NCBI GenBank assembly: GCA_030607105.1
Contig: JAUWFF010000008.1
Coordinates: forward strand, 1-11,141
Reading direction: 5' to 3'
DNA length: 11,141 nt
Origin: Filomicrobium sp.
GTDB lineage: Bacteria > Pseudomonadota > Alphaproteobacteria > Rhizobiales > Hyphomicrobiaceae
In this document: one piece after another, positions 1-7,728 of the stretch
Position numbering within the stretch: position 1 is the stretch's first letter
How the letters are laid out: every line of letters starts with the position of its first letter
Position numbers and translations under genes: made by a program
Notes under the pieces: generated by a model
Told to the model about the DNA's origin: nothing
The model's database searches: none
What the model saw: only the letters and a program-made list of their open reading frames with translations

Positions 1-1969
1 GTCGGGATGGTTGCGAGTGAGGCTGAACCTGAGGCGTTTGTTTGGGGGCCGGAGCTTGAACAGCACGCTGCTGCTCGGGTGCAGCTTCCTTGAGAGCGGC
101 GACCCGGGGCGCGGCTCCGGTGAACCAGGCCTCAATAAGATCCAGTTCCGTCGCCGACAGCTGCAGTCCTTGCCCCTTGCAGCGCGCTACGACGAAGTTG
201 CGGAAGCGGCTTGCAAAGAGGTTAGATGAAGCGCCTTGCTCGAACCAGGGGTCAGCTTCGCTAATGACTTCCAGAATGAATCGCGCGTCGTCCCTGCGCA
301 CTTCGACGCCAAGCGCTTTTGCACGCTCGCAAATGTTGAGTAGGGTCTGCGTGCCCGTAAGCCCGTTCGTATTGATCTCTTCAGCTATGACGTCAAACAG
401 CACGCGGTACTCCGGCGGTGAGATGGGCGGTGCCTGACAGGCTTCATGGATACGGGCAATCGACTTTTGGATGGCGCTCGCATGATCAGCCGGCGGTGTT
501 GCGCGTTGTTGTGGCGCGGCAACCTGTGGTGGCTGCGGTGCTACCTGCGGTGAGGTCGCACCAGTGGCCTGCGGCTGCACGGTATCGCGGTGCGGAGCAG
601 GCTGTGGTGCGGCTGGCTGGTGGTCCGGTGAGGACGCTATGGGTGCAGGCGCTGCTTGCGTGAAGCGGGCGTCTGACTGAGGAGCGGTCTCGGCCGGACG
701 GGCAGCGGGCTGCCGTGACGTGTTGGCCTCTGGTGAAGGAGCGGCCGGCGCCGGAGCCGGCTCCTGAGCACCCGTGGGAGCGGAGGCTTCCATGGGTGCT
801 GGCTGCGCTTGTCGCGTGGCCGCTGGTGCAGCGGTCGCATCCAGTGAAGAAAGTCCAGATTCCGCTCGCTTCTCTGGCGTGGCGGGTTTTGCCTTAAGGG
901 CAAGTTCGCCGACGTAAGGGGGCCCTGCGGGCGTTGCCGGTCCGGGTGCACCTTCGGGTGCACGCTCCGAGGCTATCAATGGCTCGGGACGTACCTCGCC
1001 GAAGTTCGTCGCCAGATGCTCAACCTGCTCACGCGATGGCTCAGCCTCGCGTTTCTTGGATGTGAGCTGCACCGGCGCCGACAGTCTGTTGGTGTCCAAT
1101 ACGTAGTGTGGCGCATGCTCCGTTACGTCGACACCCTCTGGCAGGTCGCGAACGAGGAGGTCGCGGAAGCTACCGGCGCCGCCCCAGGCCGTCCCGACCG
1201 TGCGCTCGTGACCAAGAGTCCGAACGGCGCGGTCAGCAAGCACTTCAAGCAGCATAGGCTGGTTCTCACCACGTACATGGCTGAGCACATCAGCAATGAT
1301 CGCCTTGCGGGCCTCCGCTAGAGCAACCGGGTTGGGGAGGCCCTTTCGTGCATGCTGTTCATCGGTGAGGGCGCCGGGAACACGGCTGTCGGTCAAGGCG
1401 GCGATCAAATCTTCCTCACGCACCTCACCGTCACTGATCGCCGTGTAAGGAGCCGCAGTGTAATCGTTGGAATAGATCACTGTACGGCGGGCATGCTGGC
1501 GCAGGCGATGCAGAACCGGTGTAAAGTCGGCGTCACCGGAAAGGATGATAAATTCATCAAAGTAGGTGTCGTGCAGCAGGTAGTCGCGTACATCCATCAC
1601 CATGCGGATATCAGCGGAGTTCTTGAGCTGGGCTGTCAGCGGCGGGCAGTCAATCACCTCGAAACCAGCCCGCAGGTAGTGGTGGCGCACAAACGGGAAT
1701 GAGTTCATGTCGGTGGAGTTGTCGTGTGAATTCCGCCGCGGCACAGGGTTGCCGTAGCAGCGGTTCATGACGATACGGCGGGGCATTGTGATCGCTGGAC
1801 CGTTGGTGGGTGTGATGAGCCGCCCCGACGCGATCTCCGTCAGCCACAACCCCGAATCTTTGGCGAATCGCTTTGCCGCCTCCTCATTCTTGCGTTTGAG
1901 CGACAGGTAAATGTTGTCGTAATCGACAAACACCGTACTCAGCAAAGCCCCATCCGACACCCGGTTCAT
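1..1969 (-). CDS. NYN-domain (PIN-like) putative ribonuclease with LOTUS/OST-HTH domain, C-terminus beyond the left edge
   Basis: The frame is open from an ATG at 1969 through the left edge, giving about 656 residues with no stop in the window. Residues 12-180 read as a NYN domain of the LabA/DUF88 type: VFVDYDNI at 13-20 with acidic D16 and D18, D120 in SADIRMVMD, and the ILSGDADF motif at 142-149 with D146 and D148. These are the acidic positions that bind metal in PIN-like nucleases. Residues about 215-293 resemble an OST-HTH/LOTUS winged helix (WGGAGSFRDLL at 262-272), a fold that binds RNA in the family. A Pro/Ala/Gln-rich, probably disordered linker follows (about 310-500), then a second helical, possibly winged-helix, region (about 510-610), then more Pro/Gln-rich sequence. 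A GGGGG stretch lies about 7 bases before the start. I infer RNA cleavage or processing; the substrate is unknown. The domain call is firm, the function is not. Confidence 0.85.
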   Translation of the reverse strand, partial: MNRVSDGALLSTVFVDYDNIYLSLKRKNEEAAKRFAKDSGLWLTEIASGRLITPTNGPAITMPRRIVMNRCYGNPVPRRNSHDNSTDMNSFPFVRHHYLRAGFEVIDCPPLTAQLKNSADIRMVMDVRDYLLHDTYFDEFIILSGDADFTPVLHRLRQHARRTVIYSNDYTAAPYTAISDGEVREEDLIAALTDSRVPGALTDEQHARKGLPNPVALAEARKAIIADVLSHVRGENQPMLLEVLADRAVRTLGHERTVGTAWGGAGSFRDLLVRDLPEGVDVTEHAPHYVLDTNRLSAPVQLTSKKREAEPSREQVEHLATNFGEVRPEPLIASERAPEGAPGPATPAGPPYVGELALKAKPATPEKRAESGLSSLDATAAPAATRQAQPAPMEASAPTGAQEPAPAPAAPSPEANTSRQPAARPAETAPQSDARFTQAAPAPIASSPDHQPAAPQPAPHRDTVQPQATGATSPQVAPQPPQVAAPQQRATPPADHASAIQKSIARIHEACQAPPISPPEYRVLFDVIAEEINTNGLTGTQTLLNICERAKALGVEVRRDDARFILEVISEADPWFEQGASSNLFASRFRNFVVARCKGQGLQLSATELDLIEAWFTGAAPRVAALKEAAPEQQRAVQAPAPKQTPQVQPHSQPSR

Positions 1970-2266
1970 AGTGTAACCCCCGCTCGCGCTGCACCGTTTA
2001 GGAATTAGCCCCACTTGCTCTCAAATGCCGATAAGATGCAGACACGCCAAATCTGCGCAAAACCACCGGCACAAAGAATCGCATCCGAGAGCAAAAATCT
2101 TGACGAACGAAAGTCTTGATCGAGTCGGCGAGTAGCCACAAGAAAGAGACGGCAACGCATCCAGGATGATTGTTGGTGCTCGGAAATAATAATTTTGTTC
2201 AATAAGTTAGTGGTTCGTGCCGGAGGTAGAAACCGGTGGAAAAGTTTCTCCGTTCATGCCTCTTGC
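1970..2266. other. Intergenic region between the cupin gene and the NYN gene
   Basis: This stretch of about 300 bases contains no gene I can support. It is richer in A+T than its surroundings, notably around 2181-2210. As it lies upstream of the NYN gene on the minus strand, it should hold that gene's promoter. A poor candidate reads TTGAGA then, after 17-18 bases, CTAAAC, ending about 30 bases before the start codon; the -10 element is too weak to call. No strong hairpin followed by a T run was seen that could end transcription from the cupin gene. A 65-codon TTG-initiated minus-strand frame at 2005-2202 has no family features and is not called. Confidence 0.5.
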
Positions 2267-2713
2267 TCACCCGCCGCCCGGATTGAAGTCCGGATCAGCC
2301 AGTTCAAAGGTCTCAAACTCAAATCCTGGCGCGACCGTGCAGCCAAGCAGTGTGTAATCGCCCAGGCTGCGGGCCTGCTGCCAGTGACCGGCAGGAACGA
2401 CGGCTTGCGGACGCTCGCCAGCCTCAAGATCGTTGCCGAGCCTGATAGGTCGGGATGCGTCCGAAGCAGCAGCAATACAGAGCTCTAGCGGCGCCCCCGC
2501 ATACCAGTGCCAGACTTCGGTCGCATCGACCCGGTGCCAGCTTGAGACTTCGCCCCCCTTGAGCAGGAAATAGATTGCTGTAGAAGCCGCACGGCCGTCT
2601 TCGCACACCGTCTGTGAATCGCGAAAGGTCTCTCGATAGAATCCGCCCTCGGGATGTGGGGCGAGTTCCAGCAGCGCGATGATCTCATCGACCGTGAGGT
2701 TTCTCTTCGTCAT
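2267..2713 (-). CDS. Cupin family protein, DUF985/Cupin_5 (COG3542 type)
   Basis: A 148-residue single-domain beta-barrel cupin. The start chosen is the ATG at 2713, because a GGGAGG ribosome site lies 10 bases before it and the product then begins MTKRNLTVDEII, as family members do. An in-frame ATG at 2785 would run 46 bases into gloB and has no such support. Family marks are HPEGGFYRET (20-29), the metal-site-like stretch WHRVDATEVWHW (59-70, with H60, E66 and H69), VVPAGHWQ near the middle of the C-terminal half, and a Gly/Phe-rich end. The family has a known fold but no settled general reaction; sugar epimerase-like roles have been suggested. It lies 26 bases after the gloB stop on the same strand, so the two are probably co-transcribed. 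Family assignment is strong and function open. Confidence 0.88.
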   Translation of the reverse strand: MTKRNLTVDEIIALLELAPHPEGGFYRETFRDSQTVCEDGRAASTAIYFLLKGGEVSSWHRVDATEVWHWYAGAPLELCIAAASDASRPIRLGNDLEAGERPQAVVPAGHWQQARSLGDYTLLGCTVAPGFEFETFELADPDFNPGGG

Positions 2714-2739
2714 TGCGTTAGCGCCTCCCGCAGCATCAG

Positions 2740-3507
2740 TTATGCGTTGTCCTTGCGGGTCCGGATTTCCCCGAAGACTTGCCAATCGGCAGCATCCGGC
2801 ATGCCAAGGGCAGCCTTCACTTCAGGTTCGCACGCGCGCACAAACGGGTTGGTAGCGAGTTCCTTGGCGATCGTTGTCGGCAATGTCGGCTTGTCCTGCC
2901 CACGCAGTGCATCAACCTCGGCGGCCCGCGCTTTGAGCGCCGCGTTATCTGGTTCGATGGTCAGCGCGAACTCGGCATTTGCCTGCGTGTATTCATGCCC
3001 GACATAGACGCTTGTGTCCGCCGGAAGTGCTCTCAGCTTGGCAAGCGAATTCCACATCATCTCGTGGCTGCCTTCGAAAACACGGCCGCAACCCATGGCG
3101 AACATCGTGTCGCCAACGAACGCCACCTTTGCCTCCGGTATGAAATACGAGATGTGGCCAAGCGTATGGCCGGGGGTCTCTAGAACCTGGACGTCGAAAT
3201 TGCCGAGGCGGAACATATCGCCCTCTCCGACCTGGTGGTCGAGGGCGGGAATCTTTGCCGCTTCCCCGAGTGGACCGATGATCTCGCAGCCAGTTTCTTC
3301 CTTCAAGGCAGCATTGCCCTCGGTGTGGTCTTGATGGTGGTGGGTATTCAAGATGTGCGTCAGCCGCCAGCCCTTCGCATCAAGAGCCTGTTTGATCGCC
3401 GACACCTCCGGTGCGTCGATCGACGCCGTCATCCCCGTCTCGGTGTCATGGATAAGTACGCCGTAGTTGTCGCTGCGGGCTGGGAATTGGTGGATTTTGA
3501 GCGTCAT
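2740..3507 (-). CDS. gloB: Hydroxyacylglutathione hydrolase (glyoxalase II)
   Basis: A metallo-beta-lactamase-fold enzyme of 255 residues, the normal family length. It hydrolyses S-D-lactoylglutathione to D-lactate and glutathione, the second step of methylglyoxal detoxification, in the cytoplasm. The binuclear metal site is complete: THHHQDH (55-61, with H56, H58, D60, H61), H114 in PGHTLGH, D133 in VGDTMF, and H171 in YVGHEYT. The C-terminal glutathione-binding part is also present, with the NPFVR motif and the final RTRKDN. The ATG at 3507 is preceded by GGAGGA five bases upstream, so the start is well supported. It heads a probable two-gene unit with the cupin gene and is divergent from a methyltransferase gene across 184 bases, a pairing I recall from related bacteria. 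No key residue is missing. Confidence 0.96.
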   Translation of the reverse strand: MTLKIHQFPARSDNYGVLIHDTETGMTASIDAPEVSAIKQALDAKGWRLTHILNTHHHQDHTEGNAALKEETGCEIIGPLGEAAKIPALDHQVGEGDMFRLGNFDVQVLETPGHTLGHISYFIPEAKVAFVGDTMFAMGCGRVFEGSHEMMWNSLAKLRALPADTSVYVGHEYTQANAEFALTIEPDNAALKARAAEVDALRGQDKPTLPTTIAKELATNPFVRACEPEVKAALGMPDAADWQVFGEIRTRKDNA

Positions 3508-3544
3508 GGCGTCCTCCGGGGTTATTTGGAGCTCTGGCAGGTAG

Positions 3545-3574
3545 TCGCTAGCTGGGCCCGTGGTGTGGCGTCAA
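3545..3574 (-). promoter_or_regulatory. Possible gloB promoter
   Basis: On the minus strand TTGACG (3574-3569) is followed after 18 bases by TAGCGA (3550-3545). The -35 element is a good match to the sigma-70 pattern of alphaproteobacteria, but the -10 element is weak. Transcription would start about 30 bases before the gloB ATG. It is listed because it is the best candidate in the 184-base divergent gap. No comparable plus-strand pair was found for the methyltransferase gene, although an isolated TATACA sits at 3643-3648. Confidence 0.28.
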
Positions 3575-3691
3575 GCGGCGTCTGTGGGCGTGCGCCAACC
3601 TAACCGCTTGCACATAGTGGCGCGCGCCGCGAAGATTACCCCTATACAAAACTCGTCCTAGGCCTGAAGAGATCCCGCGAACGCCTGTACC

Positions 3692-4438
3692 ATGCACATA
3701 GACGTCGCAGACCTCCGAGACTTCTACGCAAGCCCGCTTGGCGCGGTCGTGCGCCGGCTGGTGATGGGGCGCTTGCAGTCTCGCTGGCGTAAGCCCTCAG
3801 GCGGTGTTGTGATCGGCCTTGGGTACGCCATTCCTTATCTGGGTGCGTTTCGGAACGGTGCGGTGCGCTGCGGCGCCTTCATGCCCTCCAGCCAGGGCGC
3901 TCTCGTTTGGCCGCGCGAGGGCTTGAAACAGTCCGTTCTGATCGATGAGGAACAACTGCCCCTTCCCGACAACTCGGTCGACCGCATGCTCGTCGTTCAT
4001 GGGCTCGAGACTGCCGAACGCGTGCGGCCCGTCCTGCGGGAGATATGGCGCACACTGTCGCCTGAAGGCCGACTGCTCATGGTTGTGCCTAACCGCCGCG
4101 GTATCTGGGCAAGAACCGACCGCACACCATTTGGTCACGGCCGCCCCTATAGCCGCGTACAGCTCGAAGGTATGCTCAAGGACGCCATGTTTGCGCCAAT
4201 CGAGTGGGCCGAGGCACTATATGTACCACCATTCAGCCGTGACATGCTGCTGCGTTCCGCCGTCGCTTGGGAGCGCGTTGGTGCACGCCTAATGCCCGGC
4301 TTCGCCGGCGTCATCATCGTCGAGTCCGCTAAGGAACTGATCGCGCCAATTGCTAAGCCGAAAAAGGCTCTCGTCTTGCCGGAGATCATCACCGCTCCAG
4401 GTCACGCTGTACGTCCGGCCTCCCGGCATCGGCGTTAA
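3692..4438 (+). CDS. Class I SAM-dependent methyltransferase-like protein of unknown substrate
   Basis: A 248-residue protein with a Rossmann-type methyltransferase layout. The segment VVIGLGYAIPYLGAF (39-53) stands where motif I should be, but the usual GxGxG is altered to GLGYA. LPLPDNSVDRMLVVHGLE (about 89-106) matches the post-motif segment of Methyltransf_11 proteins. EGRLLMVVPNRRGIWARTD (about 128-146) matches the motif around strand 5, followed by TPFGHGRPYS. The C-terminus is basic and Pro-rich, probably disordered. The start is the first ATG of the frame; no good ribosome site precedes it, only GAAGAGA about 20 bases away, so translation may be weak. It diverges from gloB and its stop lies 25 bases from the convergent metW stop. 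Substrate cannot be told. A regulatory or RNA/protein methylation role would be guesswork. Confidence 0.82.
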   Translation: MHIDVADLRDFYASPLGAVVRRLVMGRLQSRWRKPSGGVVIGLGYAIPYLGAFRNGAVRCGAFMPSSQGALVWPREGLKQSVLIDEEQLPLPDNSVDRMLVVHGLETAERVRPVLREIWRTLSPEGRLLMVVPNRRGIWARTDRTPFGHGRPYSRVQLEGMLKDAMFAPIEWAEALYVPPFSRDMLLRSAVAWERVGARLMPGFAGVIIVESAKELIAPIAKPKKALVLPEIITAPGHAVRPASRHRR

Positions 4439-4463
4439 CGCCACGGTGTTGGCAAGTCCTCAC

Positions 4464-5111
4464 CTAGAAATTCTGCGCCGGCGCGCGATGGCGGAGCTTG
4501 AAGACCGCCTTTTCGCCGAACAGATTTTGCAGACTCAATGAGCGCTTGATCGGCAGTCGTCGACCGGCGCTATTGAAAGCCACGGCTTCCTCGACGACCG
4601 TATCCAAGAGTTCGCATAGTTCTACGAAGTCGCGGATCGTGCACAGATGAGAATCCGGACTCGCGTACCAAGGTTCAGGAAGATTGGTCGTACGCGGCAT
4701 GCGGCCCCACAACAGCAGGTCGGTCCGGATCCGCCAGTGCCCGAAGTTTGGAAAAGAGATGATCGCGCGCCGGCCGATCCGCAACAAATTCTCTAACACT
4801 TCCCGGGGTCGCAGAGTCGCCTGGATCGTCAGCGACAAGATCGCGTAATCGAAAGCTTGGTCAGGGTAATCGGCAAGGTCCTGGTCTGCGTCGCCTTGGA
4901 TCACCGAAAGGCCCCTTGCGACGCAAGCGTTGACGCGCTCGCGGGACAATTCAACTCCGCGTGCGTCGACTGCTTTGGTATCGGCCAGCAATTGCAGCAG
5001 CTCGCCGTCGCCGCAACCCACGTCAAGCACACGGCTGCCAGGCGCCACCATTTCGGCGATCAGTAGGTGATCAACGCGGCTGGTATGGACTGTTTTTGTT
5101 TTGTCCAGCAT
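4464..5111 (-). CDS. metW: Methionine biosynthesis protein MetW
   Basis: A 215-residue methyltransferase-fold protein. The SAM motif VLDVGCGDG lies at 28-36. The MetW signature region reads SFPNFGHWRIR, LLLWGRMPRTTNLPEPWY, then HLCTIRDFVELC, which separates it from generic methyltransferases. The start used is the ATG at 5109-5111: it shares one base with the metX stop (TGATG), has GGAG about 11 bases upstream within metX, and begins MLDKTK as MetW usually does. A longer in-frame start at 5156 lies inside metX and is rejected. The overlap implies translational coupling, fitting the known pairing in which MetW partners MetX in the acylation of homoserine. The TGA stop at 4464 faces the methyltransferase gene tail to tail. 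Expression is presumably controlled by the SAM-II riboswitch ahead of metX. Confidence 0.95.
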   Translation of the reverse strand: MLDKTKTVHTSRVDHLLIAEMVAPGSRVLDVGCGDGELLQLLADTKAVDARGVELSRERVNACVARGLSVIQGDADQDLADYPDQAFDYAILSLTIQATLRPREVLENLLRIGRRAIISFPNFGHWRIRTDLLLWGRMPRTTNLPEPWYASPDSHLCTIRDFVELCELLDTVVEEAVAFNSAGRRLPIKRSLSLQNLFGEKAVFKLRHRAPAQNF

Positions 5112-6307
5112 CACGCTTCTTCTCCGGGGGGCGGCAGGCCGCGCTTTGATGCACAAGACTCAACAAAGCCACGGATCGTCGCGAAGAACTCCGGTTCATC
5201 CAGAAGAAACGCGTCGTGCCCGGCGTTGCTATCAATTTCCACGAACGAGACGTTAGCGGCAACCGCATTGAGCGCCTGTACGATCTCGCGGCTTTCCCGT
5301 GTCGGATAGAGCCAGTCAGAGGTGAACGATACGACGCAAAAGCGCGTACGAGTTCCGCGAAAAGCATTCGCCAGCACGTCGCCGTTTTCCGCCGCGAGAT
5401 CGAAATAATCCATCGCCCGAGTGATGTAGAGATAACTGTTTGCATCAAACCGATCGACGAACGTCGAGCCTTGATGACGTAGATAGCTTTCCACCTGGAA
5501 ATCGGCATCGAAGGAGAATGTCCGGTCACTGCGGTTCTGCAAATTGCGCCCGAACTTTTCGTGCAAAGCGTCCTCCGACAGATAGGTGATGTGAGCGGCC
5601 ATCCGCGCAACCGCAAGGCCGTTCCGCGGCACCACGCCGTGCGAGTGATAATCCCCGCGTAACCAATTGGGATCGGCCATCACCGCTTGTCGGCCAACTT
5701 CGTGGAAGGCAATGTTCTGCGAAGAGTGCCAAGCCGCGGTCGCGATCGGCAATGCTGCGAACACTTGGTCCTTGTGGCGCGACGCCCATTCGAGCACCTG
5801 CATCCCGCCCATCGATCCGCCAAGTACGGCGAACAATTGGTCAATACCGAGATGCTCGATGAGCCTGTGCTGTGCGGCCACCATGTCGCCGATGGTGAAC
5901 ATCGGGAATTTCAGGCCGTAAGGTGTGCCCGTCTCCGGATTGATTGATGATGGCCCTGTGGAGCCCATGCATCCGCCAAGAATATTGGGGAAGATCACGA
6001 AATAGCGGTTCGTATCGATCGGTTTGCCGGGGCCGACAAGCAGCGACCACCAGCCCTCCTTCCCGGTCAGTGGGTGCCGGTTTGCGACGTGTTGGTCGCC
6101 GGTCAAGGCATGGCAGATGAGGACTGCGTTCGACTTGCTCTTGTTGAGCGTGCCGTAGGTATTGTAGGCGATAGAGAATGGACCGAGTGTCTTGCCGCTG
6201 TCCAAGTGCAGGGGGACTTCGGCCGCAAAGGTAACGCTGGCATGGTTGAATGCAACGCCAATATCGTCGGCGTTATCACGTTGAAGGGGGGAATTGGTTG
6301 CCATCAT
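5111..6307 (-). CDS. metX: Homoserine O-acyltransferase MetX
   Basis: A 398-residue alpha/beta-hydrolase-fold enzyme of normal length. It transfers an acyl group from acetyl- or succinyl-CoA to homoserine, the committed step of methionine synthesis. The triad is visible: S165 in the nucleophile elbow GGSMGGMQ (163-170), D331 in TSDWLYP, and H364 in AGHDAFL. Other family marks are [12 protein letters not shown] (65-76) and [14 protein letters not shown] (108-121). Acetyl versus succinyl preference cannot be decided by eye; MetX enzymes of proteobacteria with MetW include succinyl-CoA users. Two adjacent ATG codons (6307 and 6304) are possible starts. The only purine-rich site, AAAGG, is about 15 bases before the first, which is rather far. 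The gene heads a metX-metW operon with a one-base stop/start overlap and lies downstream of a SAM-II riboswitch. Confidence 0.96.
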   Translation of the reverse strand: MMATNSPLQRDNADDIGVAFNHASVTFAAEVPLHLDSGKTLGPFSIAYNTYGTLNKSKSNAVLICHALTGDQHVANRHPLTGKEGWWSLLVGPGKPIDTNRYFVIFPNILGGCMGSTGPSSINPETGTPYGLKFPMFTIGDMVAAQHRLIEHLGIDQLFAVLGGSMGGMQVLEWASRHKDQVFAALPIATAAWHSSQNIAFHEVGRQAVMADPNWLRGDYHSHGVVPRNGLAVARMAAHITYLSEDALHEKFGRNLQNRSDRTFSFDADFQVESYLRHQGSTFVDRFDANSYLYITRAMDYFDLAAENGDVLANAFRGTRTRFCVVSFTSDWLYPTRESREIVQALNAVAANVSFVEIDSNAGHDAFLLDEPEFFATIRGFVESCASKRGLPPPGEEA

Positions 6308-6333
6308 AAAACTTGCGCGCGACCTTTAATTTA

Positions 6334-6366
6334 GGCCGGCTGACGCCCCTGGCGGGCAGCGCGGCC
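6334..6366 (-). terminator. Strong hairpin between the SAM-II aptamer and metX (possible attenuator)
   Basis: Read on the minus strand, GGCCG-(C)-GCTG pairs with CAGCCGGCC (nine base pairs, one bulged base at 6361), and an inner CGCC/GGCG pairing can extend it. The hairpin begins directly at the GG that ends the conserved aptamer tail and is followed by TAAATT, not a clean T run. It could be a weak intrinsic terminator in a SAM-controlled switch, or a structural element that keeps the distant start codon inaccessible. The fold was worked out by eye. Confidence 0.45.
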
Positions 6367-6420
6367 TTTTTAGCGACTTGTTTTACGTGGCTGCAAGCCG
6401 GCCGGCCAAATCACCACGGT
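6364..6420 (-). ncRNA. SAM-II riboswitch (metA motif, SAM_alpha family)
   Basis: This is a textbook match to the alphaproteobacterial SAM-II aptamer, which binds S-adenosylmethionine and represses methionine genes. On the minus strand, helix P1 forms between CGTGG (6418-6414) and CCACG (6390-6386). The conserved GTGATTTG follows the 5' strand. GGCTTG (6399-6394) lies in the loop and pairs with CAAGTC (6380-6375) to form the pseudoknot, with one G-U pair. The conserved tail GCTAAAAAGG (6374-6365) closes the element. Orientation and position fit control of metX, whose first ATG lies about 57 bases after the tail. In other SAM-II leaders the tail includes the ribosome site. Here it is too far from the start codon for that, and a hairpin intervenes. 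Confidence 0.96.
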
Positions 6421-6428
6421 CTGAGCAG

Positions 6429-6457
6429 GAAATAGGACCAGCACGCGTTAGCGTCAA
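6429..6457 (-). promoter_or_regulatory. Sigma-70-type promoter of the riboswitch-metX-metW unit
   Basis: On the minus strand TTGACG (6457-6452) is followed by a 17-base spacer and TATTTC (6434-6429). The -35 element and spacing are near ideal for alphaproteobacterial housekeeping promoters; the -10 element is moderate. Transcription would start about 6421-6424, only a few bases before helix P1 of the SAM-II aptamer, which is where a riboswitch promoter should sit. That positional agreement raises confidence. Confidence 0.65.
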
Positions 6458-6544
6458 GTTTAGAACGATTGCGACAGCAAAACCCAGGTTAGCGCTGAGG
6501 CCCCGACTTTGCGGCCCGACATTGCAGAAAGTCACAACTTTTCT

Positions 6545-6573
6545 TTGCGTTAACCAGCAACGCACCGTATTTC
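6545..6573 (+). promoter_or_regulatory. Possible hisC-tyrA promoter
   Basis: TTGCGT (6545-6550), a 17-base spacer and TATTTC (6568-6573) lie 39 bases upstream of the hisC ATG on the plus strand. Both elements are imperfect, though the -10 is the same hexamer as in the opposing metX promoter. The two promoters would be back to back in the 305-base divergent gap. It is a candidate only. Confidence 0.35.
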
Positions 6574-6612
6574 TGCGAACAGCAAACTGAGTTCCTGACA
6601 AAAAGCACGGAC

Positions 6613-7728
6613 ATGGCTACACCCCGTCCAAATCCCGGCATTTTAGACATCGCGCCCTATGTGCCCGGTGAAAGTGGCTCGGGTGAGTCCACAAAACTCA
6701 TCAAGCTCTCATCCAATGAGACCCCTTTGGGGGCCAGTCCCGCCGCCGTGGCGGCTTTCTCCGCGGTATCCGGAAATCTGGCGCGCTATCCCGATGGTTC
6801 GGCCACTGATTTGCGCGAAGCCATCGCCGAACTGTACAGTCTTGATGCGCAGCGGATCATCTGTGGCGCTGGTTCTGACGAAGTGTTGAAGCTTCTGGCC
6901 CAGGCTTACATTGGTGCCGGCGATGAAGGCATTCTGACAGAGCACGGCTTTCTTGTATATCCGATCGTGATAACGGCCAACGGCGGCACACCCGTGGTTG
7001 CCTCCGAACGCGAACTGCGAACGGATGTCGATGCGATCTTGCAGCAGGTCACCAACAAGACGCGTATCGTTTTCCTTGCCAATCCCAACAATCCAACCGG
7101 GACCTACATCCCTTCTGGCGAGGTTCGCAGGCTCCGCCGTGAGTTGCGCGGGGATGTGCTTTTGGTTCTGGACGGCGCCTATGCCGAATACGTGCACGAA
7201 ACCGACTACGACGCTGGCGCCGAGTTGGTCGATTCCAGCGACAACACGGTTATGACCCGCACCTTCTCAAAGATTTACGGGCTTGCCGGTTTGCGCCTCG
7301 GCTGGGCCTACTGCCCGGAGAAAATTGCGGACGTGCTGAACCGGATCCGTGGGCCGTTTAATGTTTCGATGCCGGCGATTGCTGCGGGCGTGGCGGCGGT
7401 TCGCGATATCGCACATACCAAGCAGGCGGTTGAGCATAACGACCGCTGGCTGCCGTGGTTGGCTACCGAGCTGCAAAAGCTTGGGCTCGCGGTGACGCCG
7501 AGCGTCGCGAACTTTCTGTTGGTTCACTTCCCGGAGACTGGCGCGGTCACGGCCTCCGGTGTCGATGGTGCGCTCAAAAAACGAGGGATCTATTTGCGCC
7601 GGGTGGGATCTTACGGACTACCCAACGCACTTCGCATGACGATCGGGACGGGCGATGAGAACAAAGCCGTGATTGCGGCCTTGAATGAAATACTCTCGGC
7701 CTCGGATCGGGGAGCAGCGGTCGGATGA
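6613..7728 (+). CDS. hisC: Histidinol-phosphate/aromatic aminotransferase (HisC family)
   Basis: A 371-residue PLP-dependent class I/II aminotransferase of typical HisC length. Marks in order are SSNETPLG (33-40), [11 protein letters not shown] (58-68), CGAGSDE (84-90), [10 protein letters not shown] (157-166), the cofactor-contact segment [10 protein letters not shown] (185-194, with D187 and Y190), [15 protein letters not shown] (217-231, Schiff-base lysine K220 and phosphate-contacting R228), and RMTIG near the end. HisC converts imidazole acetol phosphate to histidinol phosphate; many family members also transaminate phenylpyruvate and hydroxyphenylpyruvate. The direct ATGA overlap with tyrA suggests that the aromatic role matters here. 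Whether another hisC exists elsewhere in the genome cannot be seen. The ribosome site is weak (GGA just before the ATG), but the N-terminus fits the family. Confidence 0.92.
   Translation: MATPRPNPGILDIAPYVPGESGSGESTKLIKLSSNETPLGASPAAVAAFSAVSGNLARYPDGSATDLREAIAELYSLDAQRIICGAGSDEVLKLLAQAYIGAGDEGILTEHGFLVYPIVITANGGTPVVASERELRTDVDAILQQVTNKTRIVFLANPNNPTGTYIPSGEVRRLRRELRGDVLLVLDGAYAEYVHETDYDAGAELVDSSDNTVMTRTFSKIYGLAGLRLGWAYCPEKIADVLNRIRGPFNVSMPAIAAGVAAVRDIAHTKQAVEHNDRWLPWLATELQKLGLAVTPSVANFLLVHFPETGAVTASGVDGALKKRGIYLRRVGSYGLPNALRMTIGTGDENKAVIAALNEILSASDRGAAVG

Noticed and set aside
637..963. Arg/Pro-rich minus-strand frame and several plus-strand frames across 1-1850
   Set aside because: They lie in other frames of the NYN gene, which has continuous coding and family motifs; the Arg/Pro composition is the out-of-frame reading of its Pro/Ala linker.
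2005..2202. 65-residue minus-strand frame in the gap upstream of the NYN gene
   Set aside because: It starts at TTG without a ribosome site and has no family features.
5112..5156. Longer N-terminus of MetW starting at 5156
   Set aside because: The extra 15 residues lie within metX and are basic; the ATG at 5111 has a ribosome site, the TGATG coupling and the usual MetW start.
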